Below, piece after piece: positions 7,684-16,770 of a stretch of DNA of 45,595 nucleotides; the first letter of the stretch is position 1; every line of letters starts with the position of its first letter. The notes under the pieces are model-generated. The model was not told the DNA's origin and made no database searches. It saw nothing but the letters and a program-made list of their open reading frames with translations. The position numbers were made by a program, and so were the translations under genes. The DNA is taken from the NCBI GenBank assembly GCA_021846565.1, contig JAJZWS010000023.1, forward strand, positions 1 to 45,595. Direction: 5' to 3'. This stretch comes from Bacillota bacterium (GTDB taxonomy: Bacteria; Bacillota; Sulfobacillia; Sulfobacillales; JAIMBI01).

Positions 7684-8420
7684 CGATGTATTGGGAGCGC
7701 ATGACGACGCGGCAGTTTGAAGCGGTGATGGGGAACGTGTCCACGGCCATTCTGCCCACCGGTACCGTGGAGGCGCACGGATTTCACTGCCCGCTGGGGA
7801 CCGACAACATTGCGCCGGCTGAGTTGGCGCGTCGACTGGAACAGCGGCACCCCGAAAAACTGCTGGTGGCACCGGCGGTGCCGTTTGGCCATTCGTGGGA
7901 TTTGGAGGAGTGGCCGGGCACGCTCAGCATTCCCGCGGCCGCCCTCGAGAACTACGTGGCCGAGGTGGGATTGGCCATGGGTCGCTGGGGGATTCGCCAC
8001 ATCATTCTCGTGAACGGCCACGGGGGCAACAACGGAGCGTTGGGACATGCGGCGGAGCGGCTGGCGGATGCGGGCCTGCGGGTGGTCATCAGCAACTGGT
8101 GGCTCGACTATGCCCAGGACATTCTGACGGTGACGGCAGGGCAGGGGCACGCGGGCGAAGATGAAACGTCGGTGATGCTGGCACTGGCCGCCGACGCCGT
8201 GGAGATGGCCCACGCAGGCGTGAACCCATATCGCCCGAAGTTTCGGTTTAAGGACCAGTCGGCTCGCAAGACGGCGCTGCGCCACGCCGTCACCGGCGAT
8301 GGCCGCCACGGGACACGGGAGAAGGGGAAGCGTATTCTGGACTTGGTGGAGGCCCGCCTGGAGCAGCTGCTGCAGGATCTGTGGGCGGACCAGCTGTTTC
8401 ACGAAACGCCGTCCCGCTGA
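7680..8420 (+). CDS. Creatininase-family metal-dependent amidohydrolase
   Basis: A 246-aa cytosolic protein of the creatininase/creatinine amidohydrolase superfamily, whose members hydrolyse cyclic amides or formamides with a two-metal centre. Metal and active-site motifs are intact: EAHGFHCPLGTD (residues 31-42), NGHGGNNG (113-120) and GHAGEDET (157-164). The superfamily also contains formamide hydrolases of nucleotide and cofactor pathways and the mycofactocin peptidase, so the substrate is open. The start at 7680 overlaps the SASP stop by ATGA; ATG 7686 is an alternative with a GGGGGG stretch at better spacing. Confidence 0.85.
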   Translation: MTMYWERMTTRQFEAVMGNVSTAILPTGTVEAHGFHCPLGTDNIAPAELARRLEQRHPEKLLVAPAVPFGHSWDLEEWPGTLSIPAAALENYVAEVGLAMGRWGIRHIILVNGHGGNNGALGHAAERLADAGLRVVISNWWLDYAQDILTVTAGQGHAGEDETSVMLALAADAVEMAHAGVNPYRPKFRFKDQSARKTALRHAVTGDGRHGTREKGKRILDLVEARLEQLLQDLWADQLFHETPSR

Positions 8421-8487
8421 CGGCGCCTCGCCACGCCACCGTGACTCTGCGGTGGGCCGATATTTGGGATCCTTTGAGGAGGCGCAC

Positions 8488-9678
8488 ATGAAACTCGCAC
8501 AACGGGTGGTGGATTTGGCCCCGTCCCCCACACTGGCCATTGACCAGCGGGCCAAGGCGATGGCGGCGGAAGGGATCGACGTGGTGAACCTGGGACTTGG
8601 CGAGCCCGACTTTGACACGCCCCGGGCCGTCGCGGCGGCCGCCGTCGCCGCGATTGGCGCCGGTGACACGCACTACACGCCCGCCGGCGGCACGCGGGCG
8701 CTGCGCCAGGCGCTGGCGCGGCACATTGAGGTGGAGACGGGGGCCCGCTATGCCCCAGAACAGGTGATGGTGTCCTCCGGCGCCAAGCATGCGCTCTTCA
8801 ACGCATTGATGTCCCTGGTGAGTCCGGGGGATCAGGTGCTGGTGCCGACGCCCTACTGGGTGACGTATCCCGAGCAGATCCGGCTCGCGGGTGGTACGGC
8901 GGTGTCGGTGCCCACGCCGTCCTCGAGCGCGCACCGGCTGACGGCAGCGGCACTGGAGGCCGCCTGGCGGCCGGGGGTGCGTGGTCTGGTGGTCAACAGT
9001 CCCAACAACCCGACGGGTGCGGTGATCGACCCGGCGGAGGTGGACCGGATTGCCGCCTTCTGTGTGGAGCACGACCTGTGGGTGATTGCGGACGAAATCT
9101 ACAGCCAGCTGGTTTATCCCCCCGCCGTCCACCGGTCGTTTGCTTCGGTGGCGGACATTCGGGACCGCTTGATTTATGTGCACGGGCTTTCCAAAACATT
9201 TGCCATGACTGGTTGGCGGATTGGCTACGCGGCCGGGCCCGCCCCCGTCATTGCCGCCATGGAGCGGTTGCAGGGGCAGGCGACCGGCAACCCCACGTCC
9301 ATTGCCCAAGCGGCTGCTCTGGCCGCCGTGACGACCCCGCTGCCCGAAGTGGCGCGCATGCGGGACACGTTTTTCGCTCGTCGGGCGCTGGCCGCTGAAT
9401 GGCTGGCGCGCTCCGCGCCGCTGGTGGGTCGGGTGCCCGACGGGGCGTTCTATCTATGGGTGGACACGGCAGGGTTGGTGGGCCACACGCTGGCCGGGGT
9501 AACCATCGCGAGCGGCGACGACGTGGCGCGGGCCTGGCTGGATGGAGCGCGGGTCGCGGCGGTGGCTGGTTCCGGCTTTGGCGCACCGCATGCGGTGCGC
9601 CTGTCGCTGGCGTCCTCCGAAGAGCGGCTGGCCGAGGCGTTTGCCCGGCTGGACCACCTCATGGTCCCCGTGGAGTAG
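8488..9678 (+). CDS. Class I/II pyridoxal-phosphate aminotransferase (aspartate/aromatic type)
   Basis: A 396-aa fold-type I aminotransferase with the subgroup-gamma signature: NLGLGEPDFDTP near residues 31-42, HYTPAGGTRALRQALA, the SPNNPTGAV loop that positions the cofactor, the DEIYS segment and the PLP lysine in SKTFAMTGWRIGYA. Such enzymes move amino groups between aspartate, aromatic amino acids or others and 2-oxoglutarate; the exact donor cannot be read from sequence. The ATG at 8488 has GAGGAGG upstream. The gene stops 2 bases before the murD start, so the two are likely one transcript. Confidence 0.9.
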   Translation: MKLAQRVVDLAPSPTLAIDQRAKAMAAEGIDVVNLGLGEPDFDTPRAVAAAAVAAIGAGDTHYTPAGGTRALRQALARHIEVETGARYAPEQVMVSSGAKHALFNALMSLVSPGDQVLVPTPYWVTYPEQIRLAGGTAVSVPTPSSSAHRLTAAALEAAWRPGVRGLVVNSPNNPTGAVIDPAEVDRIAAFCVEHDLWVIADEIYSQLVYPPAVHRSFASVADIRDRLIYVHGLSKTFAMTGWRIGYAAGPAPVIAAMERLQGQATGNPTSIAQAAALAAVTTPLPEVARMRDTFFARRALAAEWLARSAPLVGRVPDGAFYLWVDTAGLVGHTLAGVTIASGDDVARAWLDGARVAAVAGSGFGAPHAVRLSLASSEERLAEAFARLDHLMVPVE

Positions 9679-9680
9679 CG

Positions 9681-11072
9681 GTGGCCGCGCCGGAGAACAT
9701 TCTCATCCTGGGGTTTGGCATCAACAACGCGCCGCTGCTGCCGTACTGGGTGGCGCGCGGGGCCCGGGTCACCGTGGCCGACCGCAACGAGAGCGTGGTG
9801 GATCCCGCGGCCACAGCGGTCCGGTGGACGGTCGGGCCGAGCTATGTGGAGCAGGCGCAGGCTTGCGGTCCGTACGACCGAATTTATCTGACGCCGGGCA
9901 TCCCGCCCCACCACCCCGACGTGCAGCGGTTGGCGGCGGGTGCGGTGCTGACGTGCGAGACCGACCTGTTTTTGGCGTTGTGTCCCGCGCCGGTGCTGGG
10001 GATCACCGGGTCGGCAGGAAAAACGACGACGACGACGCTGTTGGGCGCCATGCTGGCGGAGGACGGCCGCCGGCCGGTGCACGTAGGGGGCAATATCGGA
10101 CGGAGCCTGTTCGCCATCGTGGAGGCCATACAGCCCGGCGACTGGGTGGCGATGGAGCTGTCGAGCTTTCAACTCCAGTTGGTGACCAAGAGCCCGGCCG
10201 GCGCGGCCGTGCTGAACCTGTCTCCCAACCACCTGGACCACCATCGCGACATGGGGGAGTACGCGGCCGCCAAGGCGCGTATCTTTCAGTTTCAGAGTCC
10301 CGATGACTTCCTGGTGACGGACGCCGTGCCCCCGCCGCTCATGGCGGCGGCGCTCGCCCGCCATCGGGGGCAACGGGTCACGGTGTCGCTGACGGCCCCC
10401 GTCGAGCAGGGGGCGTACCTCGAGGGCGGGACAATGATGTGGCGTCCAGAGCCGGGTCGCGCGGCCCTTCCGATCCAGACGTTGGACCGCTGGCGGCTGC
10501 CGGGGCGGATGAACGTGCACAATGCGCTGGTGGCGATGAGCCTGGCACTCAGGGCGGGCGCGCGCCCCGAGGCCGTGGCGGCGGCGCTGGCCGCCTTTCG
10601 GGGGGTGCCGCACCGGCTCGAGCTGGTGGCGGAGCAGGGCGGTATCCGCTATATCAACGACTCCATTGCGACGGCTCCCGACCGGACCCTGGCGGCGCTG
10701 GACGCGCTGGGCAATGCCTCGGGTGGGGGGCGGCCGCGGCCACTGGTGCTGGTGGCGGGCGGTTATGACAAGCACCTGGACTACGGACCCCTGGGCCGGG
10801 CCCTGGCCGAGCGCGCCCGGATGGTGGCGCTCACGGGCCCCACGGGGCCCGACATTGCCCGCGCCATCAGCGCGGCAGTCGCCCCCGGGTCGGGCCCACG
10901 GCTGTTAGGCCCCCTGCCCTTCGACGACGCGGTGCAGGCTGCCCTCGAAGCCGCCGAGCCCGGCGACATTGTCCTGCTGTCGCCGGCGTCCGCGAGCTAC
11001 GATGCCTTCCGGAATTTTGAAGAGCGTGGCCAGCGCTTTCGGACGCTGGTGGCGTGTCATCTGGGTCCGTGA
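9681..11072 (+). CDS. murD: UDP-N-acetylmuramoyl-L-alanine:D-glutamate ligase
   Basis: Adds D-glutamate to UDP-MurNAc-L-Ala in cytosolic peptidoglycan precursor synthesis. The 463-aa protein has an N-terminal Rossmann-like UMAG-binding domain (ILILGFGINNAPLL), the ATP loop GITGSAGKTTTTTLL, VAMELSSFQL, NLSPNHLDHHRDMGEY (central domain) and PHRLELV then YINDSIATAPDRTLAAL (C-terminal domain), typical of MurD. It starts at GTG 9681, two bases after the aminotransferase stop; an open frame continues upstream but is only a shadow of that gene. MurD outside the mra/dcw cell-division cluster is unusual, so a second copy elsewhere is possible. The D-amino acid transaminase 5 kb upstream could supply its D-glutamate. 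Confidence 0.93.
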   Translation: MAAPENILILGFGINNAPLLPYWVARGARVTVADRNESVVDPAATAVRWTVGPSYVEQAQACGPYDRIYLTPGIPPHHPDVQRLAAGAVLTCETDLFLALCPAPVLGITGSAGKTTTTTLLGAMLAEDGRRPVHVGGNIGRSLFAIVEAIQPGDWVAMELSSFQLQLVTKSPAGAAVLNLSPNHLDHHRDMGEYAAAKARIFQFQSPDDFLVTDAVPPPLMAAALARHRGQRVTVSLTAPVEQGAYLEGGTMMWRPEPGRAALPIQTLDRWRLPGRMNVHNALVAMSLALRAGARPEAVAAALAAFRGVPHRLELVAEQGGIRYINDSIATAPDRTLAALDALGNASGGGRPRPLVLVAGGYDKHLDYGPLGRALAERARMVALTGPTGPDIARAISAAVAPGSGPRLLGPLPFDDAVQAALEAAEPGDIVLLSPASASYDAFRNFEERGQRFRTLVACHLGP

Positions 11073-11126
11073 TCGGACCGTGGCGCTGTCCGTGCGGCAG
11101 TCGCGCATGCATCGGGAGGACCTTCG

Positions 11127-11157
11127 CGTCTGGCCGGGGCGCATCCCCGGCCAGACG
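11127..11157. terminator. Perfect 13-bp hairpin after murD
   Basis: CGTCTGGCCGGGG and CCCCGGCCAGACG enclose a 5-base loop, 55 bases after the murD stop. There is no T-run, but the position and strength fit a GC-rich transcription terminator that closes the SASP-murD run. Confidence 0.45.
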
Positions 11158-11460
11158 TCTGCTGGAGAGGCCTGCTTGATTGCTCTGGGATGGTTGTCTG
11201 CGTCCGCCGGTCCCGGTCATCGGCAGGCGTCCCTTGTGAGGAGGGGCCATGACAGCATGCGCCTGACCAGACCACGACATCGGCGCCGTGTCCCTGACAC
11301 CGCATGTTTGAGGTTGAGACGGCTCGCGCGCGGCCGCCGTCATAGACTCGGGCAGGGGCGGGGGCTTCCCCGCGGATCCGGGCGGCGCTCGTGGAGACGC
11401 TGGCCGATGTCGGGCTGGTCAGGGATCCCCGGGGCCGGGGCGGTTGCGGCCGGCGACGCG
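11158..11460. other. Stretch without a supported gene
   Basis: About 300 bases. AGGAGGGG (about 11239-11246) precedes an ATG at 11250 that gives only MTACA before a stop. Another frame reads MFEVETARARPPS before a TAG, and later IRAALVETLADVGLVRDP. These could be scraps of a decayed gene but I can name no family. Confidence 0.25.
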
Positions 11461-11463
11461 CGG

Positions 11464-11492
11464 TTGGCTCGCACACGCGGTTGGGCTACACT
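11464..11492 (+). promoter_or_regulatory. Probable sigma-A promoter of typA
   Basis: TTGGCT (11464-11469) and TACACT (11487-11492) are 17 bases apart. Transcription would start near 11499, leaving a leader of about 110 bases before the typA start. Consensus-based inference. Confidence 0.5.
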
Positions 11493-11607
11493 AGGTGGCT
11501 GATTGGTTCTGCGGCGTCGGTCCGAGCGCTGGCCGGGCCGGCGGCAGCGTGACCGAATCGGTCGGAAGACGTTTCGAAGACGTTTGGACAAGTTTGGAGC
11601 TAGGACA

Positions 11608-13446
11608 GTGGACACTTTGGAGCTAGTGGCTCAAAGCCAGATTCGCAACATCGCCATCATTGCACACGTGGACCACGGCAAGACGACGCTGGTGGACGCC
11701 ATGTTGCGTCAGAGCGGCATTTTCCGCGACCCCGGCCAGGTGGCGGAGCGGGCCATGGACACCAATGAGCTAGAGCGTGAGCGCGGCATCACGATTTTGG
11801 CCAAGACGACGTCAGTGCCCTATCGGGACTACCGGATCAACATCGTGGACACGCCTGGGCACGCTGACTTCGGAGGAGAGGTGGAGCGGGTCCTCAGCAT
11901 GGTGGATGGTGCGCTGTTGGTGGTGGACGCGCTGGAGGGGCCTATGCCCCAGACTCGATACGTCCTCATCAAGGCGCTGGCGGCAGGGTTGCACCCGATT
12001 TTGGTGCTGAACAAGATGGACCGGGCCGGAGCGCGTCCGGCGGAAGCGCTGGAAGGGGTCTTGGAGCTGTTCATGGACCTGAACGCTACCGATGAACAGC
12101 TAGACTTCCCCACGGTGTACACGGCCGCCAAGGCGGGGGTCGCGGCGCTGAGTCCCACACTGGACGGCCACGACGATTTGGGCCCCTTGTTTGAGACCAT
12201 CGTGGCGTGGGTGCCGGCGCCGGCGGGCGACCCTGCAGCGCCGCTGCAGTTGCAGGTCACCACGCTGGAGCATGATGACTACGTAGGCCGCCTGGGCATC
12301 GGCCGGGTGTCTCAGGGGAGCATCGCTGCCGGCCAGACGGTGGCGCTGGTCAATCACGAGGGGCAGGTCACGCGGAGTCGGGTCGCCAAGCTGTTTGGGC
12401 GCATTGGGCTCCACCGGGTCGAGGTGGAGCGCGTGGGGACCGGGGACATCGTCTCGGTCGCGGGGATCAACGGCGTGTCCATCGGGGACACCATCGCCGA
12501 CCCCGAGAAGCCGGTTGGCTTGGTCCCGCTTACCGTCGACGAGCCCACGCTCACCGTGCTGGTCGGGGTCAACACCAGTCCCTTTGCGGGGCGTGAGGGG
12601 CAGTACGTGACCAGTCGGCACCTGCGCGAGCGACTCTATCGAGAGCGAGAACGCAACATTGGGCTGCGGGTGGAGGACACCGAGAATCCCGACGTGTTTC
12701 GCGTGTCGGGGCGTGGGGAACTGCATCTGGGTATCCTGCTCGAGACCATGCGGCGCGAGGGATTCGAAGTGGCCGTGTCCAAGCCGGAGGTGATCATGCA
12801 CGACACCCGCGACGGGCGGATGGAGCCATACGAACACCTCGTGCTGGACCTGCCGGACGAGTTCGTGGGGGTGGTCATGGAACGGCTGGGGCCACGTCGT
12901 GCCGCGATGCAGGTGATGGCCGCGGCCGGGCCCGGCCAGACCCGTCTCGAATTTCACGTGCCGGCCCGTGGCCTGCTGGGATTTCGCTCCGTGTTTGTGA
13001 CCGACACCCGCGGGTACGGCGTGATGAACCACTTGTTCCTGGGCTACCGTCCGTACGCGGGGCCCATCGATGCCGCGCCGCGGGGGGCGCTGGTGGCGCT
13101 GGAGGCCGGGCCCGCCACCGCATACGCGCTAGACAACGCTCAGCAACGCGGCGTTCTGTTCATCGGGCCGATGACCCCCGTGTATGCCGGCATGGTGGTG
13201 GGCGAGAACAGTCGGCCCCAGGACCTGGAGATCAACGTGTGCAAGAAAAAACACGTGACGAACGTTCGCAACACCGGGTCTGAAGAGGCGATTCGGCTGA
13301 CGACCCCCCGCACGCTCACGCTGGACGGGGCACTGGAGTACCTGGCCAGCGACGAATTGCTGGAAATCACGCCGGCCAACCTGCGCATTCGCAAAGCCAC
13401 GCTGGATCGGCATGCACGCAAGCGGGAGCGGAAATCCGGCTCATGA
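11608..13446 (+). CDS. typA: Ribosome-associated GTPase TypA/BipA
   Basis: A translational GTPase of the EF-G family that binds the 70S ribosome and helps 50S assembly and growth under stress. Motifs: AHVDHGKTTLVD (G1), ERERGITI (G2 region), DTPGHADF (G3) and NKMDR (G4), followed by EF-Tu-like, EF-G-like and TypA-specific C-terminal domains. With the GTG at 11608 (GGAG 8 bases upstream) the product is 612 aa, the usual TypA length; the longer upstream frame adds Arg-rich residues with no homology. A second GTG at 11626 is possible but has poor spacing. The stop overlaps the dnaE start by ATGA. Confidence 0.95.
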   Translation: MDTLELVAQSQIRNIAIIAHVDHGKTTLVDAMLRQSGIFRDPGQVAERAMDTNELERERGITILAKTTSVPYRDYRINIVDTPGHADFGGEVERVLSMVDGALLVVDALEGPMPQTRYVLIKALAAGLHPILVLNKMDRAGARPAEALEGVLELFMDLNATDEQLDFPTVYTAAKAGVAALSPTLDGHDDLGPLFETIVAWVPAPAGDPAAPLQLQVTTLEHDDYVGRLGIGRVSQGSIAAGQTVALVNHEGQVTRSRVAKLFGRIGLHRVEVERVGTGDIVSVAGINGVSIGDTIADPEKPVGLVPLTVDEPTLTVLVGVNTSPFAGREGQYVTSRHLRERLYRERERNIGLRVEDTENPDVFRVSGRGELHLGILLETMRREGFEVAVSKPEVIMHDTRDGRMEPYEHLVLDLPDEFVGVVMERLGPRRAAMQVMAAAGPGQTRLEFHVPARGLLGFRSVFVTDTRGYGVMNHLFLGYRPYAGPIDAAPRGALVALEAGPATAYALDNAQQRGVLFIGPMTPVYAGMVVGENSRPQDLEINVCKKKHVTNVRNTGSEEAIRLTTPRTLTLDGALEYLASDELLEITPANLRIRKATLDRHARKRERKSGS

Positions 13447-16151
13447 CCGCACTGGCGGCCGATGTCTGGTCGCACTGGTCACTGGGACGAGCGCTGGGTA
13501 GTCCGACCCAGTTGGCGCGCGTCCTGGCGGATCACGGCTACACGGCCGCCGTGTTGGCTGATTGGGAAAACCTCAACGGCGCGGTGCGCTGGGTCGAGGC
13601 CGCCACCGCCGCGGGTATCACGCCGCTGGTGGGTACGGCCGTCCCCGTCGCGGGCGCACGCGGCGTGGACGTGGTGCAGGTGGTGGCCCGAAGCCGGCTA
13701 GCCTGGCCCTTGCTGTGCCAACTGGCCGCGCCTGGGCCGCCTCGAACCCCGGAGATGCTGGACGATGCGCGCCTCGTGTGGCTCGTGCGCCCGTCCGTGG
13801 CTATCGAACCCCCGAGGCAGAGTCCCGCGTGGATGATGGTGCCGCGTCCCACCGCCCCCACGCCCGCCGGGTGGCCCCTGCTGGCAGCGGCGCCGGTACG
13901 CTTTCGTTCCCCGGAGGAACGGGGCGCTTGGGATGTCCTGCGTCGCATGGGCTCCGAACCTTCCCTAGCCGAGGTGGGGGGGCCGCCGGTTCCGGCAGCC
14001 GAGCTGGCCGGGCGGTTTGGGGCCCAGCACCCGGCTATTCGGGCGTGGGACGAGGTCATGGCGGCGGTGGTGGACCCGGTGCTGCCGCGGGCACCGTCGC
14101 CGGTGCGCTTTGACGCCCAGGGGTCGGCCACTGAGGTGCTCACCCGCCGGGCGCAGGCCGGGCTGGCCGCCCGGTGGCCCGGGGGCGCCCCCCCCGTCTA
14201 TCAGGAGCGGCTGGCGCATGAGCTGGCAACGATTGCTGCCCTGGAGTTTGCGGACTATTTTTTGGTGGTGGCCGACGTCGTCGCGGCGGCCCGCGAGCGA
14301 GACATTGCCGTCGGGCCAGGCCGGGGGTCCGCCGCGGCCAGCCTCGTGGCCTACAGCCTCGGGATCACCGAGGTGGACCCGTTGCGCTGGGGCTTGGTGT
14401 TTGAGCGGTTTTTGAACCCCCACCGCGCCAGTCCGCCGGACATCGATCTGGACATTGAAGACACGCGGCGCGGCGAACTGGTGGCCTACCTGAAAGAACG
14501 CCACGGCGCGGATCGGGTGGCGCAGATTGGCACGTACAGCACGCTCGGCCCCCGTGCGGCGCTGCGCGAGACCGCGCGGGTGCTGGCGGTGCCCGCCGCT
14601 GATCTCGCGCCGGCGCTGGAAGGTGAGGCGGCGGGGGGCGCGGCGTGGCGGGCGGTGGCGGCCCAGCTCGAGGGAACCCCGCACCATGCCTCGGTGCACG
14701 CCGCGGGCGTGGTCATTGCTCCCGCCCCGCTCACCGAGTGGAGCCCGGTGATTCAACACGATCAGCAAACGGTGACTGGCCTCGACATGCACGCGCTGGC
14801 GGCACTCGGACTGGTCAAGTTTGACCTGTTGGGACTGCGCACCCTGACGGCGCTCAAACACGCCAGGACACTGGACGGCACGCTGCCGGCGCTGGGCGCG
14901 GTGCCGCCGGACGACCGGGCCACGGCCGTGCTGCTGGGCCAAGGAGACACGGACGGGGTGTTTCAGCTGGATGGGCGGGGCGTGCGGGAACTGCTGCGTG
15001 GCATGCAGGCCCAACGCCTCGAGGACGTCATGCTCGTGATTTCCCTGTATCGGCCTGGCCCAATGGACCAGATCGGTGAGTATCTGCGACGGCGGCGGGA
15101 AGGGTTCCACCCGTCCACGCCGTTGGAGGAGCTTTTGGCGGATACGCTGGGCATCCTGGTGTATCAGGAGCAGCTTATGGCTGTGGCGCGCCGCTTTGCC
15201 GGATACGACTGGGCGGCCGCGGACCTGTTTCGGCGTGCGGTGTCCAAGAAGGACCGGGATCTGCTGGAGGCGGAGCGCCAACGGTTCGTGGACGGCGTCC
15301 GGCAGCATCAGGGGCCCGGCGTGGACCCGGAACACCTCTGGCAACAAGTGGTCCCGTTCGCCCAATATGGCTTCAACCGGGCTCACGCGGCCGCCTATGG
15401 CCTGGTGGCCTACTTTGCCGCCTACGTCAAGGCGCATGCGCCCCAGGCCTTCTGGGCCGGGGAGATGATGGCGCACGGAGGGGACGGACTGGGCCCCGCC
15501 TTGGCGGCGATGCGGGAGGGGGTCCAGGTGCTTGCCCCGCACGTGAACCACAGCGCGTGGGAGCCCACGCTCGCGCCGGGGACGTCCGGGCGGGACGAAC
15601 CTGCCATCCGGCTGGGGCTGTCCGCCATCCGGGGGTTGCCGCGTGAGTGGGGCCGTGCCCTGTTGGGCACACGGCCGGCGGAAGGATTTCACCACGTGGC
15701 TGAACTGCGGGTCGGAGCGTGGGGCCCGATGAGCCTGGACCCGATGGTGCGGGCGGGGGCGCTGGACGGGTTGATCGGCGTGGCGGGCGGTGTTGTCGCC
15801 GGGGACCAGCTGAACTTCGGATTCCTGGACGAGGCAGTGCCGGCCCAGCGGGTGGCGTCCGGGGGGGCGCGGCCCGAATCGGTCTGGCCGCGACCCGACG
15901 GGCGGGTGTATGTTCAGGTGGACCGAGTGGACGAAACCGTCGTGGGCCGACTGGCCGCCTGGGCTCGCGACTGGGACGGGCCGGCGGAGCTCGTGGTGGT
16001 GGAGCCGCGTCGCCGGCAGGGCCGGCGCATTGGCGTAGGCATGGCCCCGTCCGTGTCGGCGCGGCGGGCGCTCCTAGGTGTACCCGGGGTGCTGGCGGTG
16101 GCCGTGGGGGTGACCGCCCCTGATGGTCGGGAAAGACGGGGTGGGTCGTGA
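13443..16151 (+). CDS. dnaE: Compact DNA polymerase III alpha-type (DnaE) protein with degenerate PHP domain
   Basis: A 902-aa C-family DNA polymerase. The polymerase core is intact: GPGRGSAAASLVAYSLGIT near residue 290, the catalytic aspartates in PDIDLDIED near 331-339, and the third aspartate in VKFDLLGLRTLT near 460, followed by ISLYRPGPM and the fingers region KKDRDLL. The protein is about 250 residues shorter than typical DnaE. The N-terminal PHP domain is recognisable, but its metal motifs are lost: the HxH motif reads DVW ahead of SHWSL, TDH reads ADW, and GxE reads GTA. It therefore probably lacks PHP exonuclease activity. The C-terminal region is short. Coupled to typA by ATGA and to the next gene by GTGA. 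I infer an accessory rather than main replicative polymerase. Confidence 0.85.
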   Translation: MTALAADVWSHWSLGRALGSPTQLARVLADHGYTAAVLADWENLNGAVRWVEAATAAGITPLVGTAVPVAGARGVDVVQVVARSRLAWPLLCQLAAPGPPRTPEMLDDARLVWLVRPSVAIEPPRQSPAWMMVPRPTAPTPAGWPLLAAAPVRFRSPEERGAWDVLRRMGSEPSLAEVGGPPVPAAELAGRFGAQHPAIRAWDEVMAAVVDPVLPRAPSPVRFDAQGSATEVLTRRAQAGLAARWPGGAPPVYQERLAHELATIAALEFADYFLVVADVVAAARERDIAVGPGRGSAAASLVAYSLGITEVDPLRWGLVFERFLNPHRASPPDIDLDIEDTRRGELVAYLKERHGADRVAQIGTYSTLGPRAALRETARVLAVPAADLAPALEGEAAGGAAWRAVAAQLEGTPHHASVHAAGVVIAPAPLTEWSPVIQHDQQTVTGLDMHALAALGLVKFDLLGLRTLTALKHARTLDGTLPALGAVPPDDRATAVLLGQGDTDGVFQLDGRGVRELLRGMQAQRLEDVMLVISLYRPGPMDQIGEYLRRRREGFHPSTPLEELLADTLGILVYQEQLMAVARRFAGYDWAAADLFRRAVSKKDRDLLEAERQRFVDGVRQHQGPGVDPEHLWQQVVPFAQYGFNRAHAAAYGLVAYFAAYVKAHAPQAFWAGEMMAHGGDGLGPALAAMREGVQVLAPHVNHSAWEPTLAPGTSGRDEPAIRLGLSAIRGLPREWGRALLGTRPAEGFHHVAELRVGAWGPMSLDPMVRAGALDGLIGVAGGVVAGDQLNFGFLDEAVPAQRVASGGARPESVWPRPDGRVYVQVDRVDETVVGRLAAWARDWDGPAELVVVEPRRRQGRRIGVGMAPSVSARRALLGVPGVLAVAVGVTAPDGRERRGGS

Positions 16152-16726
16152 ATCAGGAACAGTTGGTGCAGCATCTGACGCCCCCCCAAGGAGTGGAGAT
16201 GCCGCCGTATCCGGCGGAGCGGGATCGGGTGTATCGCTGGGCGCTGGTCGCGGCGGCGGCGGGGCTCGCGGGGTTTGGCGTGGGCTTGGGGCTGGGGGTG
16301 CCTGCGGTGGCGTGGGTATCGCTCGGCTGGCTCTTGGCGGCCACCCTTACCGCCTCGTACGTGTTTTTGGTGTGGATCGCCCAGTGGCGCACCGGCGTGC
16401 TGGGCCTGTCCGTGGCCGCCGTGGCCGCGTGTGGATGGATGCCGGGGGTGGCGGTGGGCCTCACACTGGCGGCGCTGTCGATCATGGCCGCGAAGGAGGC
16501 CCACTGCTTTCACTACCCGACGGGCCGCTATCTGCCCTGGGCCTCGCTGGTGACCGCCATCGTGACGCTATTGGCGGGAGGCGTGCTCGGCCTGCGGGTA
16601 CCGGCCCTCACGGTGCCGGCCGGCCTGCTGTTCTTACTGCTGGCGGGGTTGTGGGTGCCGCTCCTGCGCGGGCGGTTCAAGCTGCCGTTGTTTGCCGTGG
16701 GGACCCCGGCCGAGCCCACGAGGTAG
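16148..16726 (+). CDS. Uncharacterised integral membrane protein
   Basis: A 192-aa protein with a hydrophilic N-terminus of about 28 residues and then five or six hydrophobic segments. A conserved-looking intramembrane or loop motif AKEAHCFHYPTGRYLPW lies near residues 114-130. This recalls the DUF2301 membrane family, but I am not sure of the match. No catalytic site is evident. It begins with GTG inside the dnaE stop (GTGA), so it is probably translated from the typA-dnaE transcript. The gene converges with the minus-strand metallopeptidase, and the 44 bases between them show no clear terminator. Confidence 0.65.
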   Translation: MNQEQLVQHLTPPQGVEMPPYPAERDRVYRWALVAAAAGLAGFGVGLGLGVPAVAWVSLGWLLAATLTASYVFLVWIAQWRTGVLGLSVAAVAACGWMPGVAVGLTLAALSIMAAKEAHCFHYPTGRYLPWASLVTAIVTLLAGGVLGLRVPALTVPAGLLFLLLAGLWVPLLRGRFKLPLFAVGTPAEPTR

Positions 16727-16770
16727 TTGCGGTCAGGCGGTCAAACTGCGTGAAGCTGCGTGAGGAAGCG

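Noticed and set aside
13965-15695. 576-residue open frame antisense to dnaE
   Set aside because: Low-complexity Arg/His/Gln/Pro composition typical of an antisense shadow; dnaE motifs on + are unambiguous.
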